DNA of 64,000 nt from JAVVHH01 sp963848035 (GTDB taxonomy: Bacteria; Pseudomonadota; Alphaproteobacteria; Acetobacterales; Acetobacteraceae): positions 3,534,001 to 3,598,000 of the forward strand of contig CAWKCD010000001.1 of the NCBI GenBank assembly GCA_963848035.1. The letters run 5' to 3'. The translations under genes and the position numbers were made by a program. Each line of letters opens with the position of its first letter. Position 1 is the first letter of the stretch. Positions 1 to 9,302 of this stretch are shown here, piece after piece. Below the pieces are notes generated by a model. That model worked only from the letters and a program-made list of their open reading frames with translations, was not told the origin of the DNA and ran no database searches.

Positions 1-2024
1 TCCTCGCCGACCGGCAGCGACGGGGTCACGCGCGGCTGCAGCACCGCGTAGCCGTCGATCACCCGGCGCGAGGCTGCGTCGAGCTGCGGACGGTTCAGCT
101 TGTGCGCCATCTTGCCGACCATTCGGCGCACCGCGTCGCGGGGCAACCTGGTGTCGGCATCGAGCGTGACGACGTAGCGCACGCCGTCGGGAAGCGTCTG
201 GTCAAGGGTCACGAAGCTGGTGTCGGTAGCGCCGCGCAGCGCCCGGTTCATCTCGTGCAACTTGCCGCGTTTGCGCTCCCAGCCGAGCCAGCATTGCTCG
301 CCCTCGTTCCAGACGCGGCGGCGATGCAGCAGGAGGAAGCGCGCGCCGCCGGGCGCCGGGCCGTAGCGGCGGTTGAGCGCTGCGATGCCGTTCGATGCCG
401 CCTCTAGTAGGGCCGCGTCCGTCTGCGCGTGTTCGGTCGGCGAGTCCGTCCAGTCGGACAATAGGGCGAAGTGCAGGTCGCCATCGGGGCTCGCGAGATG
501 ATGCACCTCGAGTTGGGCGACTTGGGCTGCGATCACCTCCGTGGAGGTGAGCATCGTCGGGACAGCGACGATCGTGCGCAGGCTTGCCGGAATGCCTTGC
601 TTCAGTTCGAGCCCCGGCAGCAAAGTCGCCCCGAAGGCCCACATCGCCAGCCGGTTGATGCAGGCCACGGCGGCGTCGGATGCCGGAATGAAGCCGATCA
701 CCGCGAACAGTGCCAGCTTCCAGCCCGTGACGCCGGTCGCGTTCAGGCCGATCACTGCGGCGGCGGCCAACGCGGCTGCGGCGGCAATGACCGCGCCGCC
801 GTAGCCGGTCACCCCGACGGCACGGCATCCTCGTGCGAGCCGCGTGGGCAGGCTCGGCCGGAACTCCATCGAACGCTCGAACGTGGCTCGGCCGGCGGCA
901 AGGAGATAGTAGCCAGCATCTCGGCGACGATCCTCGGGATCGGCGGCCAACGCCGCGGCCGTGACCACGCTTCGGGCGATGTCCAGCTCCGACCGCCTCG
1001 AACCGCGCGCGATTCGCTCGATCGACGTCCGGTATAAATTCCGGGTCGGGAAGTCCATCTCGCGGTAGAGGTCGCTCTCCGCCAGGACATTGTCGACCAG
1101 GGAGACGCGTTCGAACGCCTCGGTCCAGTCATTGGCCGCGATCGTCCGCAGGCTGGTGATGATGTTGCGGATGGTGGCGTTCGCCGCTCCTTGGCGCTGC
1201 AGTTCTTGCTGGACCACTTGGTTGATCGTGGTCCCGCGTTTGGCCAGACGCTGCTCGAGCCAGCCCTGGGCGGAATCCTGATGCGGATCGTGGCCGCGCA
1301 GCCGGTGGGCAAGTTGCACCGAGAACGCGTCCGGCAGATCGGCGCGGTCGATGGCGGCCACGGCGGCACGCAGCCGCTCTGCCGCATCGTCCTGCTCACC
1401 CAGGAGCCGGTCGGCGAAGCTGTCCGCGCTCCGTCGTGCCGCATCGTTGGCGACGATCATTTCCGCGAGCCGCCGCAGGTTCTCGATCAGGACGATCCGC
1501 AGCGTGATCGGCACGGCCCAGAGTTCGCCGATGGTGAGCGGTTGAACTTCCTGGTAGGCCGACAGATACCGGTGCAGCGCCTCGGGTTCGAAATGGCTGT
1601 CGGTATGGGCGACGAAGGACCAGGCCAGCCCGAAGACGCGCGGGAGGTCGACGAAAGGTCCTTCGGCGAGCTTCGGCAACTGCCAGTAGTAGCCGGCCGG
1701 GAGATCGATGCCGATCTCGCGAACCTGCATGTCGACCAGGTGGTAGTTGTCGATCAGCCATTCCGCCGCCGGTGTAATCTGGCGCGTGCTGCCGGCGGCA
1801 TCGGTGATGGCGCGGTGCGCCGAGAGCAGGAAAGCGGCGTTGGCCAGCACCCGTCCGCCGAGCGGTTGGCCCTTGGACCGTCCTGGCCGGATCGGCTGGG
1901 CTGCCGCAAGGCTGCGCGCATGCTCTTCGAGCCGTTCGACGCTGAACAATTCGGCGCGGACGGACGCACGGTCGTTCCATAACGCCGAGGGCGGGGCCGT
2001 CTGCCATAGCCGAGCGATCATCAT
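1..2024 (-). CDS. ndvB: Cyclic beta-(1,2)-glucan synthase NdvB, N-terminal part (3' end outside window)
   Basis: About 674 codons of a much longer protein (family members are near 2,800 residues); the frame stays open to the left edge. NdvB/ChvB proteins polymerise and cyclise beta-1,2-glucan from UDP-glucose at the inner membrane. The N-terminus reads AELFSVERLEEHARSLAAAQ, then TPAAEWLIDNYH and a segment resembling LPKLAEGPFVDLPRVFGLAW, all hallmarks of the family. Near position 160-200 the frame reads YVVTLDADTRLPRDAVRRM, the DxD region of the GT84 glucosyltransferase domain. Start: two adjacent ATGs at 2024 and 2021 precede IARLWQ; the Shine-Dalgarno is weak and the frame remains open upstream, so a longer start is possible. 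The frame was checked at both ends and is continuous there. Confidence 0.85.
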   Translation of the reverse strand, partial: MMIARLWQTAPPSALWNDRASVRAELFSVERLEEHARSLAAAQPIRPGRSKGQPLGGRVLANAAFLLSAHRAITDAAGSTRQITPAAEWLIDNYHLVDMQVREIGIDLPAGYYWQLPKLAEGPFVDLPRVFGLAWSFVAHTDSHFEPEALHRYLSAYQEVQPLTIGELWAVPITLRIVLIENLRRLAEMIVANDAARRSADSFADRLLGEQDDAAERLRAAVAAIDRADLPDAFSVQLAHRLRGHDPHQDSAQGWLEQRLAKRGTTINQVVQQELQRQGAANATIRNIITSLRTIAANDWTEAFERVSLVDNVLAESDLYREMDFPTRNLYRTSIERIARGSRRSELDIARSVVTAAALAADPEDRRRDAGYYLLAAGRATFERSMEFRPSLPTRLARGCRAVGVTGYGGAVIAAAAALAAAAVIGLNATGVTGWKLALFAVIGFIPASDAAVACINRLAMWAFGATLLPGLELKQGIPASLRTIVAVPTMLTSTEVIAAQVAQLEVHHLASPDGDLHFALLSDWTDSPTEHAQTDAALLEAASNGIAALNRRYGPAPGGARFLLLHRRRVWNEGEQCWLGWERKRGKLHEMNRALRGATDTSFVTLDQTLPDGVRYVVTLDADTRLPRDAVRRMVGKMAHKLNRPQLDAASRRVIDGYAVLQPRVTPSLPVGE

Positions 2025-2423
2025 GCCGCGCGCCGTCCCGGGCTCGTGGCGACGTAGGCCGGTGATAGGGCCGTCAACGCCTGAAGAGGCTTCGTCGATA
2101 GCTCGGTGCGGCCTTGGGTGCGAGCGAGGCCAATGTCGTCTCCGGGGTCAGAGCCTCGGCGTCCCACGGGGCCGAGATCGTCGGCTGGTCACTCGGGTCA
2201 TGTCCTACGGCGGCGGCGTCGCGCCGGAGTAGCGGCGTGACACCGTCAAGCGCCTCCTGAACTCTTGCGCATGCAAACTCTCCATGGCTGTGGTGGGCCC
2301 GGTTGTCCCGGAACCGCACTTTGCTACGGGAAGCAGGCGCGCTGCGGCAGGATCGGAAACTACTCAGGCCAACTGGGTGGGGCATGAGTAGCTCATGGTT
2401 GGCCTGCGTCATCCTTCCGCCGG
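2025..2423. other. Intergenic region, no recognisable gene
   Basis: About 400 bases between the start of the glucan synthase and the end of the monooxygenase, both on the minus strand. An open frame on the minus strand covers most of it but its translation is arginine-rich and resembles nothing I know. The right end holds a strong stem-loop (2365-2406). The promoter of the glucan synthase should lie in the left half, but I could not pick out convincing -35/-10 boxes. Confidence 0.5.
2365..2406. terminator. Nested inverted repeat downstream of the monooxygenase gene
   Basis: CAGGCCAAC (2365-2373) pairs perfectly with GTTGGCCTG (2398-2406). Inside it CATGAG-TAG-CTCATG forms a second perfect stem, leaving a nine-base bulge on one arm. 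It begins 18 bases beyond the monooxygenase stop, so it is well placed to act as a terminator or 3' stabiliser for that transcript. There is no T-run on the minus strand, so a classical intrinsic terminator is not certain. Confidence 0.45.
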
Positions 2424-4370
2424 TCATGCCTCCACGGGTTCGAGCGGCCGCGCCATCGCGCGACCGTGGGCGGCTTCATGCTGGTCGAGCATGAACCGCG
2501 CGAAGAAGTCCGCGAGATCGTCGTGGGCGTCGAGCGGGAGCACGTGGGCGACGTACTGGTCCGGACGGACGACGATCATCGCTCCCTGTTCACGGTCGAT
2601 GCCGCGCAGGTCGAAGATGTCGGCCTGGTTCTTCAGGTCGGGCGCGAAGGCTTTCTCGTAATCGATCAACCCGAACCGCCCCTTTCGCGGCAGGAGCATC
2701 GAGGGCAGCGTGTTGAGGTCGAGGTCGCGGTGTCCCTGCTGGAAGACCCCACGGACGTCGATGACGCTGTCGACATCCGACGCTTCAGGCGTGAACCGCC
2801 TGACCGGCGACCGTTCCGACCCGGCGAGGAACTCCATCAATGCCTGCAGCCTCTCCGCGCCTGCGTCCGCGAACGCATACAGACGCCAGGCCCCATCGGC
2901 CCGGGCTGCGTGGCCGAGCTGCATCGGCTTAGCGTCGGCGAGACGCACGACGGGCGCCGAGTGGAATCGCTGTCCGATCGTGAAGCCCGTGGCGAGCGCT
3001 TGATGCGTGCCGGCCGCCGTCAGGAAGGTCGACGGGGGATACTGGGTCGCGACGCCCGCCGTGTAGCGGCCGGACATGACGAAGTAGGCTTGAAGCTCCG
3101 CTGGGTCGACGCCGCCGGCCTGCGGATGTTCGGGATTCTTGGGCGGCGAGGCCATGATCTTCGACCATTCCTTGTCGAAGTCGATCAGGCGCTGCGCGAC
3201 CGCGTGGCGCTCGACGGTGTAGGTGCGGAGCAGCTCCGGCGCGGCCTGACCTTGCAAGACCGCGGCGAGTTTCCAGCCGAGGTTGAAGGTATCCTGGAAC
3301 GACACGTTCATGCCCTGGCCGGCCTTGGCGCTGTGCGTGTGACAGGCGTCGCCGGCAATGAAGACGCGGGGCAGGCGAGTTGCGGTCTCCGCGGCGGGTA
3401 CGTCGTCGAACCGGTCGGTGACGCGCTGGCCGACTTGATAGACCGCGAACCACGCCACGTCCCGCACCTCGAGCGTGTAGGGGCGGAGCACGCGCTGGGC
3501 GGTCTGGATGACGTGATCCTGCGTGATCTGGCGCAACGCGTCCCGGTTCGCCGGGTCGATCTCGCCGAGATCGACATAGAGCCGGACCATGTATCCGCCC
3601 TCGCGCGGGATGAGCAGGATGTTGCCCTCTTCGGCCGACTGGATCGCTGCTTTCAACCTGATGTCCGGGAAGTCGGTCACCGCGAGCATGTCGACCACGC
3701 CCCAGGCGTGGTTGGCGAAATCGCCGGTCGGCACCGCGCCGATCGCGGCGCGCACCCGGCTGCGGGCGCCGTCGCACCCGACGACGTATTTGGCCCGGAT
3801 CGTCCTCTCCGTGCCGCTTTTCGGGTCGAGCAGCGTTGCCGTGACCGGATGATCGCCGTCCCGCTCGACCGTCAGGGTGACGAACTCCCAACCGTAATCG
3901 GGCCGCAGCCGGGTCGGCGATTTCTGCATGTAGTCTTCGAGGTAGCCCAGCAGCCGCGCCTGGTTGACGATCAGATGCGGGAATTCCGACAATCCGTCCG
4001 CCGTGTCCTGCACTCGCCCGGCGCGTAGGATCTTCGAACGATCGTCGGGCGACGGCCGCCAGAACACCGTTTCGTTGACCCAATAGGCTTCGCGGACCAG
4101 CTTCTCGCTGAGGTCGAACGTGTCGAAGGTCTCGACGGTTCGGCAGGCGACGCCATCCGCTTGCCCGACCTGCAGCGGTCCGTTGCGGCGGTCGATGATC
4201 CGCGTCGTGATGCCGGGAAATGTGGAGAGCTGCGCCGCCAGCAGCATGCCGGCCGGCCCGGTGCCGACGACGAGGACGTCGGTCGTTTCGGGCAGCGTTG
4301 CCGGATGCGCCTGTGCCTCGGGGGCGATGTCCGGGTCGCCCGGGGCGTAGCCGTTGAGGTAGAATTGCAT
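2424..4370 (-). CDS. mobA: FAD-dependent aromatic monooxygenase, MobA-like (3-hydroxybenzoate 4-monooxygenase / phenol 2-monooxygenase family)
   Basis: 648 residues, normal for the family. It uses NADPH, O2 and FAD to hydroxylate a phenolic ring. The start MQFYLNGYAPGDPDI matches the MobA N-terminus. The FAD fold follows: VGTGPAGMLLAAQL near residue 36, GQADGVACRTVETFD, GCDGARSRVR, and the GD motif AGDACHTHSAKAGQGMN. The last ~200 residues form the thioredoxin-like C-terminal domain of the phenol hydroxylase group, ending with GIDREQGAMIVVRPDQYVA. Similarity to MobA extends along the whole chain, so 3-hydroxybenzoate is the best substrate guess, but phenol or another hydroxybenzoate cannot be excluded. 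No regulator or ring-cleavage gene is adjacent. A palindromic operator lies 59-85 bases upstream. Confidence 0.85.
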   Translation of the reverse strand: MQFYLNGYAPGDPDIAPEAQAHPATLPETTDVLVVGTGPAGMLLAAQLSTFPGITTRIIDRRNGPLQVGQADGVACRTVETFDTFDLSEKLVREAYWVNETVFWRPSPDDRSKILRAGRVQDTADGLSEFPHLIVNQARLLGYLEDYMQKSPTRLRPDYGWEFVTLTVERDGDHPVTATLLDPKSGTERTIRAKYVVGCDGARSRVRAAIGAVPTGDFANHAWGVVDMLAVTDFPDIRLKAAIQSAEEGNILLIPREGGYMVRLYVDLGEIDPANRDALRQITQDHVIQTAQRVLRPYTLEVRDVAWFAVYQVGQRVTDRFDDVPAAETATRLPRVFIAGDACHTHSAKAGQGMNVSFQDTFNLGWKLAAVLQGQAAPELLRTYTVERHAVAQRLIDFDKEWSKIMASPPKNPEHPQAGGVDPAELQAYFVMSGRYTAGVATQYPPSTFLTAAGTHQALATGFTIGQRFHSAPVVRLADAKPMQLGHAARADGAWRLYAFADAGAERLQALMEFLAGSERSPVRRFTPEASDVDSVIDVRGVFQQGHRDLDLNTLPSMLLPRKGRFGLIDYEKAFAPDLKNQADIFDLRGIDREQGAMIVVRPDQYVAHVLPLDAHDDLADFFARFMLDQHEAAHGRAMARPLEPVEA

Positions 4371-4428
4371 GCTCCGATCCTCCCCGCCCGTGCGGCGCCC
4401 ACTCGGTTCGCCTGCTTCGGTCGGATCG

Positions 4429-4455
4429 ACAGTATGCTGTTACTCAGTATACTGT
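4429..4455. promoter_or_regulatory. Palindromic operator upstream of the monooxygenase
   Basis: ACAGTATGCTG (4429-4439) and CAGTATACTGT (4445-4455) are inverted repeats matching at 10 of 11 positions with a five-base spacer. The right arm is itself almost self-complementary (CAGTATACTG). The site is conspicuously AT-rich for this genome and lies between the 27-codon ORF and the monooxygenase start, where a GntR-, MarR- or TetR-type regulator would bind. Regulator unknown; none is encoded nearby. Confidence 0.55.
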
Positions 4456-4484
4456 CAAATGGGGACGGTGCCGGGAACGCGACG

Positions 4485-4568
4485 TTACGCCGTGTGCGCC
4501 AGCCAGACGGCGGCGGCGATCAGCAGGAGATTGATCGAGAAGAACAGGAGCTTCGCCGCGTCGAGCAT
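4485..4568 (-). CDS. Possible 27-residue single-span membrane peptide
   Basis: ATG at 4568 is preceded at good spacing by AAGGTGA. The reading frame gives MLDAAKLLFFSINLL followed by an alanine-rich hydrophobic run ending VWLAHTA, then TAA. The residues form one convincing transmembrane helix with almost no hydrophilic part. It is transcribed toward the monooxygenase but the palindromic operator lies between them, so it could be a leader transcript or an independent small protein. The ribosome site and clean hydrophobicity argue for coding; no homologue is known to me. Confidence 0.35.
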   Translation of the reverse strand: MLDAAKLLFFSINLLLIAAAVWLAHTA

Positions 4569-4766
4569 TGTCACCTTCGCCGTCTTGGTCGGTCATTGGC
4601 CTGGACACGACATAGCCATTCCGGGCGGCGCGTAGTGGGCGGATTTGTTTGAATTTGTCAGAGGCCTCCACCAAGCAGAATGTCCTCACATCGGCGTGAC
4701 CCCGGTAGCAGCGCCCCTCGAAGGCGTGCAAAGCCAGTCACCATCGCGACGATCGAGGAACCTGAC

Positions 4767-7112
4767 ATGCTGGACGCCGGCGAATTGCACGCGCTCGACC
4801 TATGGTGGCGAGCGGCCAATTATCTCTCGGTCGGCCAGATCTATCTCATGGGCGGCGACCCTCTGCTCCGCGAGAAAATGACGATCGACAAGATCAAGCC
4901 GCGGCTGCTCGGTCATTGGGGCACGACCCCCGGCCTGAACTTCATCTACGCCCATTTGAACCGCGTGATCCGCGCCCGCGACCTGGACATGATCTATGTT
5001 TGCGGGCCCGGCCATGGCGGCCCCGGGATGGTTGCCAGCACCTGGCTCGAGGGCAGCTACACCGAGCTGATGCCGCACGTGCCGCAGAACCTGGCCGGGC
5101 TCAAACTGCTCTTCAAGCAGTTCAGCTTCCCCGGCGGAATCCCGAGCCACGATGCCGCCAACGTGCCCGGCAGCATCAACGAGGGCGGCGAGCTCGGCTA
5201 TTCCATGCTCCATGCCGCCGGGGCGGTGTTCGACAACAAGGACCTGATCGCCACCTGCGTCGTTGGTGACGGCGAGGCCGAGACCGGGCCGATGGCCACG
5301 AGCTGGCACTGCAACAAATTCCTCAACCCGGCGCGCGACGGTGCCGTCCTACCCATCCTGCACCTGAACGGCTACAAGATCGCCGGCCCGACCGTGCTCG
5401 CGCGCATTCCCGAGGAGGAACTGCTCAGCCTGTTCCGCGGCTATGGCTGGGCGCCGGTGATCGTCGCCGGGCACGAAGAGGATCCGATGCACCAGGCCAT
5501 GGCGGCCGCGCTGGACACGGCGCTCGACCGCATCGCCGAGATCCGCGCCACGGCCGCCCTCGGCGACCTGACCCGGCCCGCTTGGCCGATGATCATCCTG
5601 CGCTCGCCCAAAGGCTGGACCGGCCCCAAGACCGTCGACAACAAGCCGGTCGAAGGCACCTGGCGCGCCCATCAGGTTCCGCTCGACAAACTTCCGGATC
5701 ATCCCGAGCGACTCAAGCAGCTCGAGGACTGGATGCGCAGCTACAAGCCCGACGAACTGTTCGACGAGAACGGCCACCCGGTTCAGGCGATCCTCGACCA
5801 GGCGCCCACCGGTAACCGCCGCATGGGCATGAACCCGCACGCCAATGGCGGCATGCTGCTGCGCGAACTCGACCTGCCGGATTTCCGTGATCACGGGGTC
5901 AAGGTGAAGTCGCCCGGCGGCAAGCAGATCGAGTCCACCCGCGTCCTCGGCAAGTGGCTGCGCGACGTCATGAAGCAGAACATGACCCGCTTCCGCCTAT
6001 TCGGCCCGGACGAGACTGCCAGCAACCGGCTGGACGACGTGTTCGACGTCACCCCGCGCGAGAGCATGGCCGAACTGCTGCCGACGGACGAGGATGTCGG
6101 CCCCGACGGACGCGTGATGGAGATCCTGAGCGAGCATTGTTGCCAGGGCTGGCTCGAGGGCTATCTGCTCACCGGGCGCCACGGTCTGTTCGCGTCGTAC
6201 GAGTCGTTCATCCCGATCGTCGACAGCATGTTCAATCAGCATGCGAAATGGCTCGAGGAGGCCGTCAAGCAACCGTGGCGGCGGCCCATCGCGAGCCTGA
6301 ATTATCTGCTGAGCTCCCATGTCTGGCGGCAGGACCATAACGGCTTCACGCACCAGGATCCCGGCTTCATCGGCCACGTCACCAACAAGAAGGCGAGCGT
6401 CGTGCGGATCTATCTACCGCCGGACGCCAACACGCTGCTCAGCGTCGCCGATCATTGCTTGCGTAGCCGCAACTACATCAACGTCGTCGTTGCCGGTAAG
6501 CAACCGGCGCCGCAATGGCTCTCGATGGACGAGGCGGTGCGGCATTGCGCGGCCGGCGCCAGCATCTGGGGCTGGGCCAGCAACGATGCGGGCGTGACGC
6601 CGGACGTGGTGATGGCCTGTGCCGGGGACGTGCCGACGATGGAGGCGCTGGCCGCGATCGATCTCCTGCACAAGGGGCTGCCTGATCTCAGGGTCCGCAT
6701 GGTCAACGTCGTCGACCTCATGGCGCTGCAGCCGCCGTCCGAGCATCCGCACGGGCTCGCCGACAGCACGTTCGACAGCCTGTTCACCGCCGACCGCCCG
6801 GTCATCTTTGCGTTCCACGGCTACCAATGGGTGGTCCACCGGCTGTTGCATGGACGGAGCAACGCGGAGCGCTTCCACGTGCACGGTTTCCGTGAGGAGG
6901 GTACGACGACCACGCCATTCGACATGACGGTGCTGAACGGGCTCGACCGGTACACGCTGGCGCTGGCCGCGATCGAGCGGGTGCCGCGGGTGTTGGACGT
7001 GAGCGCGCATTTCGCGCAGTCGCTTCGCAACAAGCTGGTCGACCATACCGCCTATGTCCGCGAGCATGGCGAGGACATGCCGGAGATACGGGACTGGCAA
7101 TGGCCATCCTGA
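4767..7112 (+). CDS. xfp: Xylulose-5-phosphate/fructose-6-phosphate phosphoketolase
   Basis: TPP-dependent cytosolic enzyme that splits xylulose-5-P (or fructose-6-P) with phosphate into acetyl-phosphate plus glyceraldehyde-3-P (or erythrose-4-P). From ATG 4767 the protein is 781 residues, close to the family's ~790. Signatures: WRAANYLSVGQIYL and LGHWGTTPGLNFIYAHLNR at the N-terminus, CGPGHGGPGMVAS, the TPP-binding GDGEAETGPMATSWH, and QDHNGFTHQDPGFIGHV in the second domain. The frame is open further upstream to 4680, but 4767 has GAGGA seven bases before it and gives the family-typical N-terminus. The acetate kinase gene starts 13 bases before this one ends, so acetyl-phosphate made here is passed to AckA for ATP. 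Confidence 0.95.
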   Translation: MLDAGELHALDLWWRAANYLSVGQIYLMGGDPLLREKMTIDKIKPRLLGHWGTTPGLNFIYAHLNRVIRARDLDMIYVCGPGHGGPGMVASTWLEGSYTELMPHVPQNLAGLKLLFKQFSFPGGIPSHDAANVPGSINEGGELGYSMLHAAGAVFDNKDLIATCVVGDGEAETGPMATSWHCNKFLNPARDGAVLPILHLNGYKIAGPTVLARIPEEELLSLFRGYGWAPVIVAGHEEDPMHQAMAAALDTALDRIAEIRATAALGDLTRPAWPMIILRSPKGWTGPKTVDNKPVEGTWRAHQVPLDKLPDHPERLKQLEDWMRSYKPDELFDENGHPVQAILDQAPTGNRRMGMNPHANGGMLLRELDLPDFRDHGVKVKSPGGKQIESTRVLGKWLRDVMKQNMTRFRLFGPDETASNRLDDVFDVTPRESMAELLPTDEDVGPDGRVMEILSEHCCQGWLEGYLLTGRHGLFASYESFIPIVDSMFNQHAKWLEEAVKQPWRRPIASLNYLLSSHVWRQDHNGFTHQDPGFIGHVTNKKASVVRIYLPPDANTLLSVADHCLRSRNYINVVVAGKQPAPQWLSMDEAVRHCAAGASIWGWASNDAGVTPDVVMACAGDVPTMEALAAIDLLHKGLPDLRVRMVNVVDLMALQPPSEHPHGLADSTFDSLFTADRPVIFAFHGYQWVVHRLLHGRSNAERFHVHGFREEGTTTTPFDMTVLNGLDRYTLALAAIERVPRVLDVSAHFAQSLRNKLVDHTAYVREHGEDMPEIRDWQWPS

Positions 7113-8221
7113 CGCTGAACGCCGGCTCGAGCAGCCTGAAATTCGCGCTGTTCGAGGGTGAGCGGGTCCTGTTGCGCGGCGAGGTGGAGGACATCACCGG
7201 GTCGCCGAAGGCCTCGGCCAAGGACGCGGCCGGGCATGTACTCGACCCGCCGCAGGCGAGCGCGCCGGGGCACGAGGCGGTGTTGCCGGTGCTGTTCGAC
7301 TGGATCGGCCAGCACAGCGACCGGCTGGACGCGGTCGGGCACCGGGTGGTGCATGGCGGGGAGCGGTTCGATGGCCCCGTCCGGGTCGACGACGATGTCA
7401 TGGCCGGCATCGAGGCGCTCACCGAATACGCGCCGCTCCATCAGGGCCATAATCTCTCGGCGATGAGGGCCGTGCAGTCGGTGCGGCCATCGCTGCCGCA
7501 GGTCGCCTGCTTCGACACCGCCTTCCACCGCTCGATGCCCGCGGTGGCGCGGACGCTGGCGCTGCCGCCGCGGCTGGGGTTGCGGCGCTACGGCTTCCAC
7601 GGCCTGTCCTACGAATACATCGCTGGCCGGCTCTCGCCGAAGCTCGCTGCCGGGCGCGTGGTGGTGGCGCATCTCGGCAGCGGCGCCAGCCTATGCGCGC
7701 TCGCCTCGGGCCGCAGCATCGACACCACCATGAGCACCACGCCGCTCGACGGTCTCGTGATGGGCACGCGCAGCGGCACGCTGGATCCGGGCGTCGTGCT
7801 GCTGCTGATGCGGCGGGGCATGGATGCCGGTGCGCTCGAGCATCTGCTCTATAACGAGTCCGGGCTGCTCGGCCTGACCGGCATCTCCAGCGACATGCGC
7901 AAGCTGCATGAAGCCGGCGCGGCGGCGGAAGCGGCGATCGAGCTGTTCGTCTACCGGATCGTGACCGAGACCGGCGCCATGGCGGCGGCGCTGGGCGGGC
8001 TCGACGGCTTCGTGTTCACCGGGGGGATCGGCGAACATGACGCAGCCGTTCGCCGGATGATCATCGAACGGCTCGGCTGGCTTGGCCTGTCGCTCGCGCC
8101 CGACGCCCCCGCCAACGGCAGGATCAGCCCGGCGGGTGCGTCCGTCGAGGTCTGGGTCATCCCCACCGACGAGGAAGCGGTGATCGCGCGGCAGACCAGG
8201 ACGGTCGCCGGCGCCGATTGA
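7100..8221 (+). CDS. ackA: Acetate kinase
   Basis: Converts acetyl-phosphate plus ADP to acetate plus ATP. 373 residues, slightly shorter than the usual ~400. Family motifs are in order: LTLNAGSSSLKFALF at residues 3-17, FDTAFHRSMPAVARTLALP, YGFHGLSYEYI, HLGSGASLCA, MGTRSGTLDPG and FTGGIGEHD. It overlaps the phosphoketolase gene by 13 bases, implying translational coupling. Phosphoketolase-acetate kinase pairs are a known alternative to phosphotransacetylase for acetyl-phosphate use. Confidence 0.95.
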   Translation: MAILTLNAGSSSLKFALFEGERVLLRGEVEDITGSPKASAKDAAGHVLDPPQASAPGHEAVLPVLFDWIGQHSDRLDAVGHRVVHGGERFDGPVRVDDDVMAGIEALTEYAPLHQGHNLSAMRAVQSVRPSLPQVACFDTAFHRSMPAVARTLALPPRLGLRRYGFHGLSYEYIAGRLSPKLAAGRVVVAHLGSGASLCALASGRSIDTTMSTTPLDGLVMGTRSGTLDPGVVLLLMRRGMDAGALEHLLYNESGLLGLTGISSDMRKLHEAGAAAEAAIELFVYRIVTETGAMAAALGGLDGFVFTGGIGEHDAAVRRMIIERLGWLGLSLAPDAPANGRISPAGASVEVWVIPTDEEAVIARQTRTVAGAD

Positions 8222-8271
8222 CAGCGTCTGGTCCGCGGGCCTGCAATCAACCGACATGTGGGAGTGAACGA

Positions 8272-9300
8272 ATGGCCGATCCGGTCCGCTTTGGCATCCT
8301 CGGCGCCGCGAACATCGCGCGCAGCTTCACGAAGGGCGTCGCAGGCTCGGCGCTCGCCGCCGTCGACGCGGTCGCGTCGCGCGGCGCCGACAAGGCCGCC
8401 GCCTTCGCCGCCGAACTCTCGATACCCCGCCACCACGCCAGCTACGAAGCGCTGCTGGCCGACCCGGCGATCGAGGCCGTCTACATCCCGCTGCCGAACG
8501 ACCTGCATGCGGAGTGGGCGATCAATGCCGTCCAAGCCGGCAAGCACGTGCTGTGTGAGAAGCCGCTCGCGGTGGGCGAAGCCGAGGCGCGCTCAATGTT
8601 CGACGCCGCGCGCGCCAGCGGCGTCCATCTCGCCGAAGCCTACCCCTACATGTCGCAGCCACAGACCTTGCGGACGCGCGCGCTGCTCGCCGAGGGCGCC
8701 ATCGGCAAGGTCCAGACCATCGCTTCGGCGTTCGGCTTCGGCATCGTCTCGCCAGAGGGCGCGGCGCTCGGCGACCCGACCAACATCCGCCTGCTGCCCA
8801 ACCGCGCCGGCGGTGCGCTGATGGATGCCGGAACGTATGCGATGTCCATGGCCCGCATCGCGGCCGGCGAGCGGCCGACGCGCGTGTTCGCGACCGCGCG
8901 CTGGACCGAGAGCGGCGTGGACCAGACCGTCGCCGCGCTGGTCGAGTTCCCATCCGGCGCCATCGCGCAGGTATCCACCTCGATGTCGACGTCGTTTCAT
9001 CGTTACGCGGTGATCGTCGGCTCGACCGGCGTGATCGAAACCGGTTACGCCAACCATGGGCCGAGCGGCACGCTGCCGTTGCGGATCAAGCGCGGCGTTC
9101 CCGGCACGATCCCGTTCGAGACCGAGGAACTCGAGGCGGCGGACGGCTTCCGCCTCGAAGCGGAAAGCTTCGCCCGCCTCGTGCGCACCGGGGCGGGGTG
9201 GAACGGCGCGACGGAGGCGGAGTCGCTCGACACCGCCGCCGCACTCGCCGCCATCGCCGAGAGCGCTCGCCGGGGCGGCTGGGTCGAACTGCCGCGCTGA
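8272..9300 (+). CDS. Gfo/Idh/MocA family NAD(P)-dependent oxidoreductase
   Basis: 342 residues. The Rossmann start VRFGILGAANIARSF and the EKPLAVGEAEA motif near residue 95 identify the family, which oxidises sugars, inositols or sugar acids with NAD(P). The C-terminal half has the usual alpha/beta substrate domain (MDAGTYAMSMARIAAGERP). ATG 8272 is preferred over an upstream start because GGGAGTG precedes it and the Rossmann fold begins at once. It follows ackA by 50 bases and is two bases from the PIG-L gene, so these probably share a transcript. Substrate unknown. Confidence 0.85.
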   Translation: MADPVRFGILGAANIARSFTKGVAGSALAAVDAVASRGADKAAAFAAELSIPRHHASYEALLADPAIEAVYIPLPNDLHAEWAINAVQAGKHVLCEKPLAVGEAEARSMFDAARASGVHLAEAYPYMSQPQTLRTRALLAEGAIGKVQTIASAFGFGIVSPEGAALGDPTNIRLLPNRAGGALMDAGTYAMSMARIAAGERPTRVFATARWTESGVDQTVAALVEFPSGAIAQVSTSMSTSFHRYAVIVGSTGVIETGYANHGPSGTLPLRIKRGVPGTIPFETEELEAADGFRLEAESFARLVRTGAGWNGATEAESLDTAAALAAIAESARRGGWVELPR

Positions 9301-9302
9301 CA

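Noticed and set aside
2074..2427. 117-codon minus-strand open frame in the gap before the glucan synthase
   Set aside because: Composition is Arg/Ser/Ala rich with no recognisable motif and it overlaps the monooxygenase stop. No evidence of coding.
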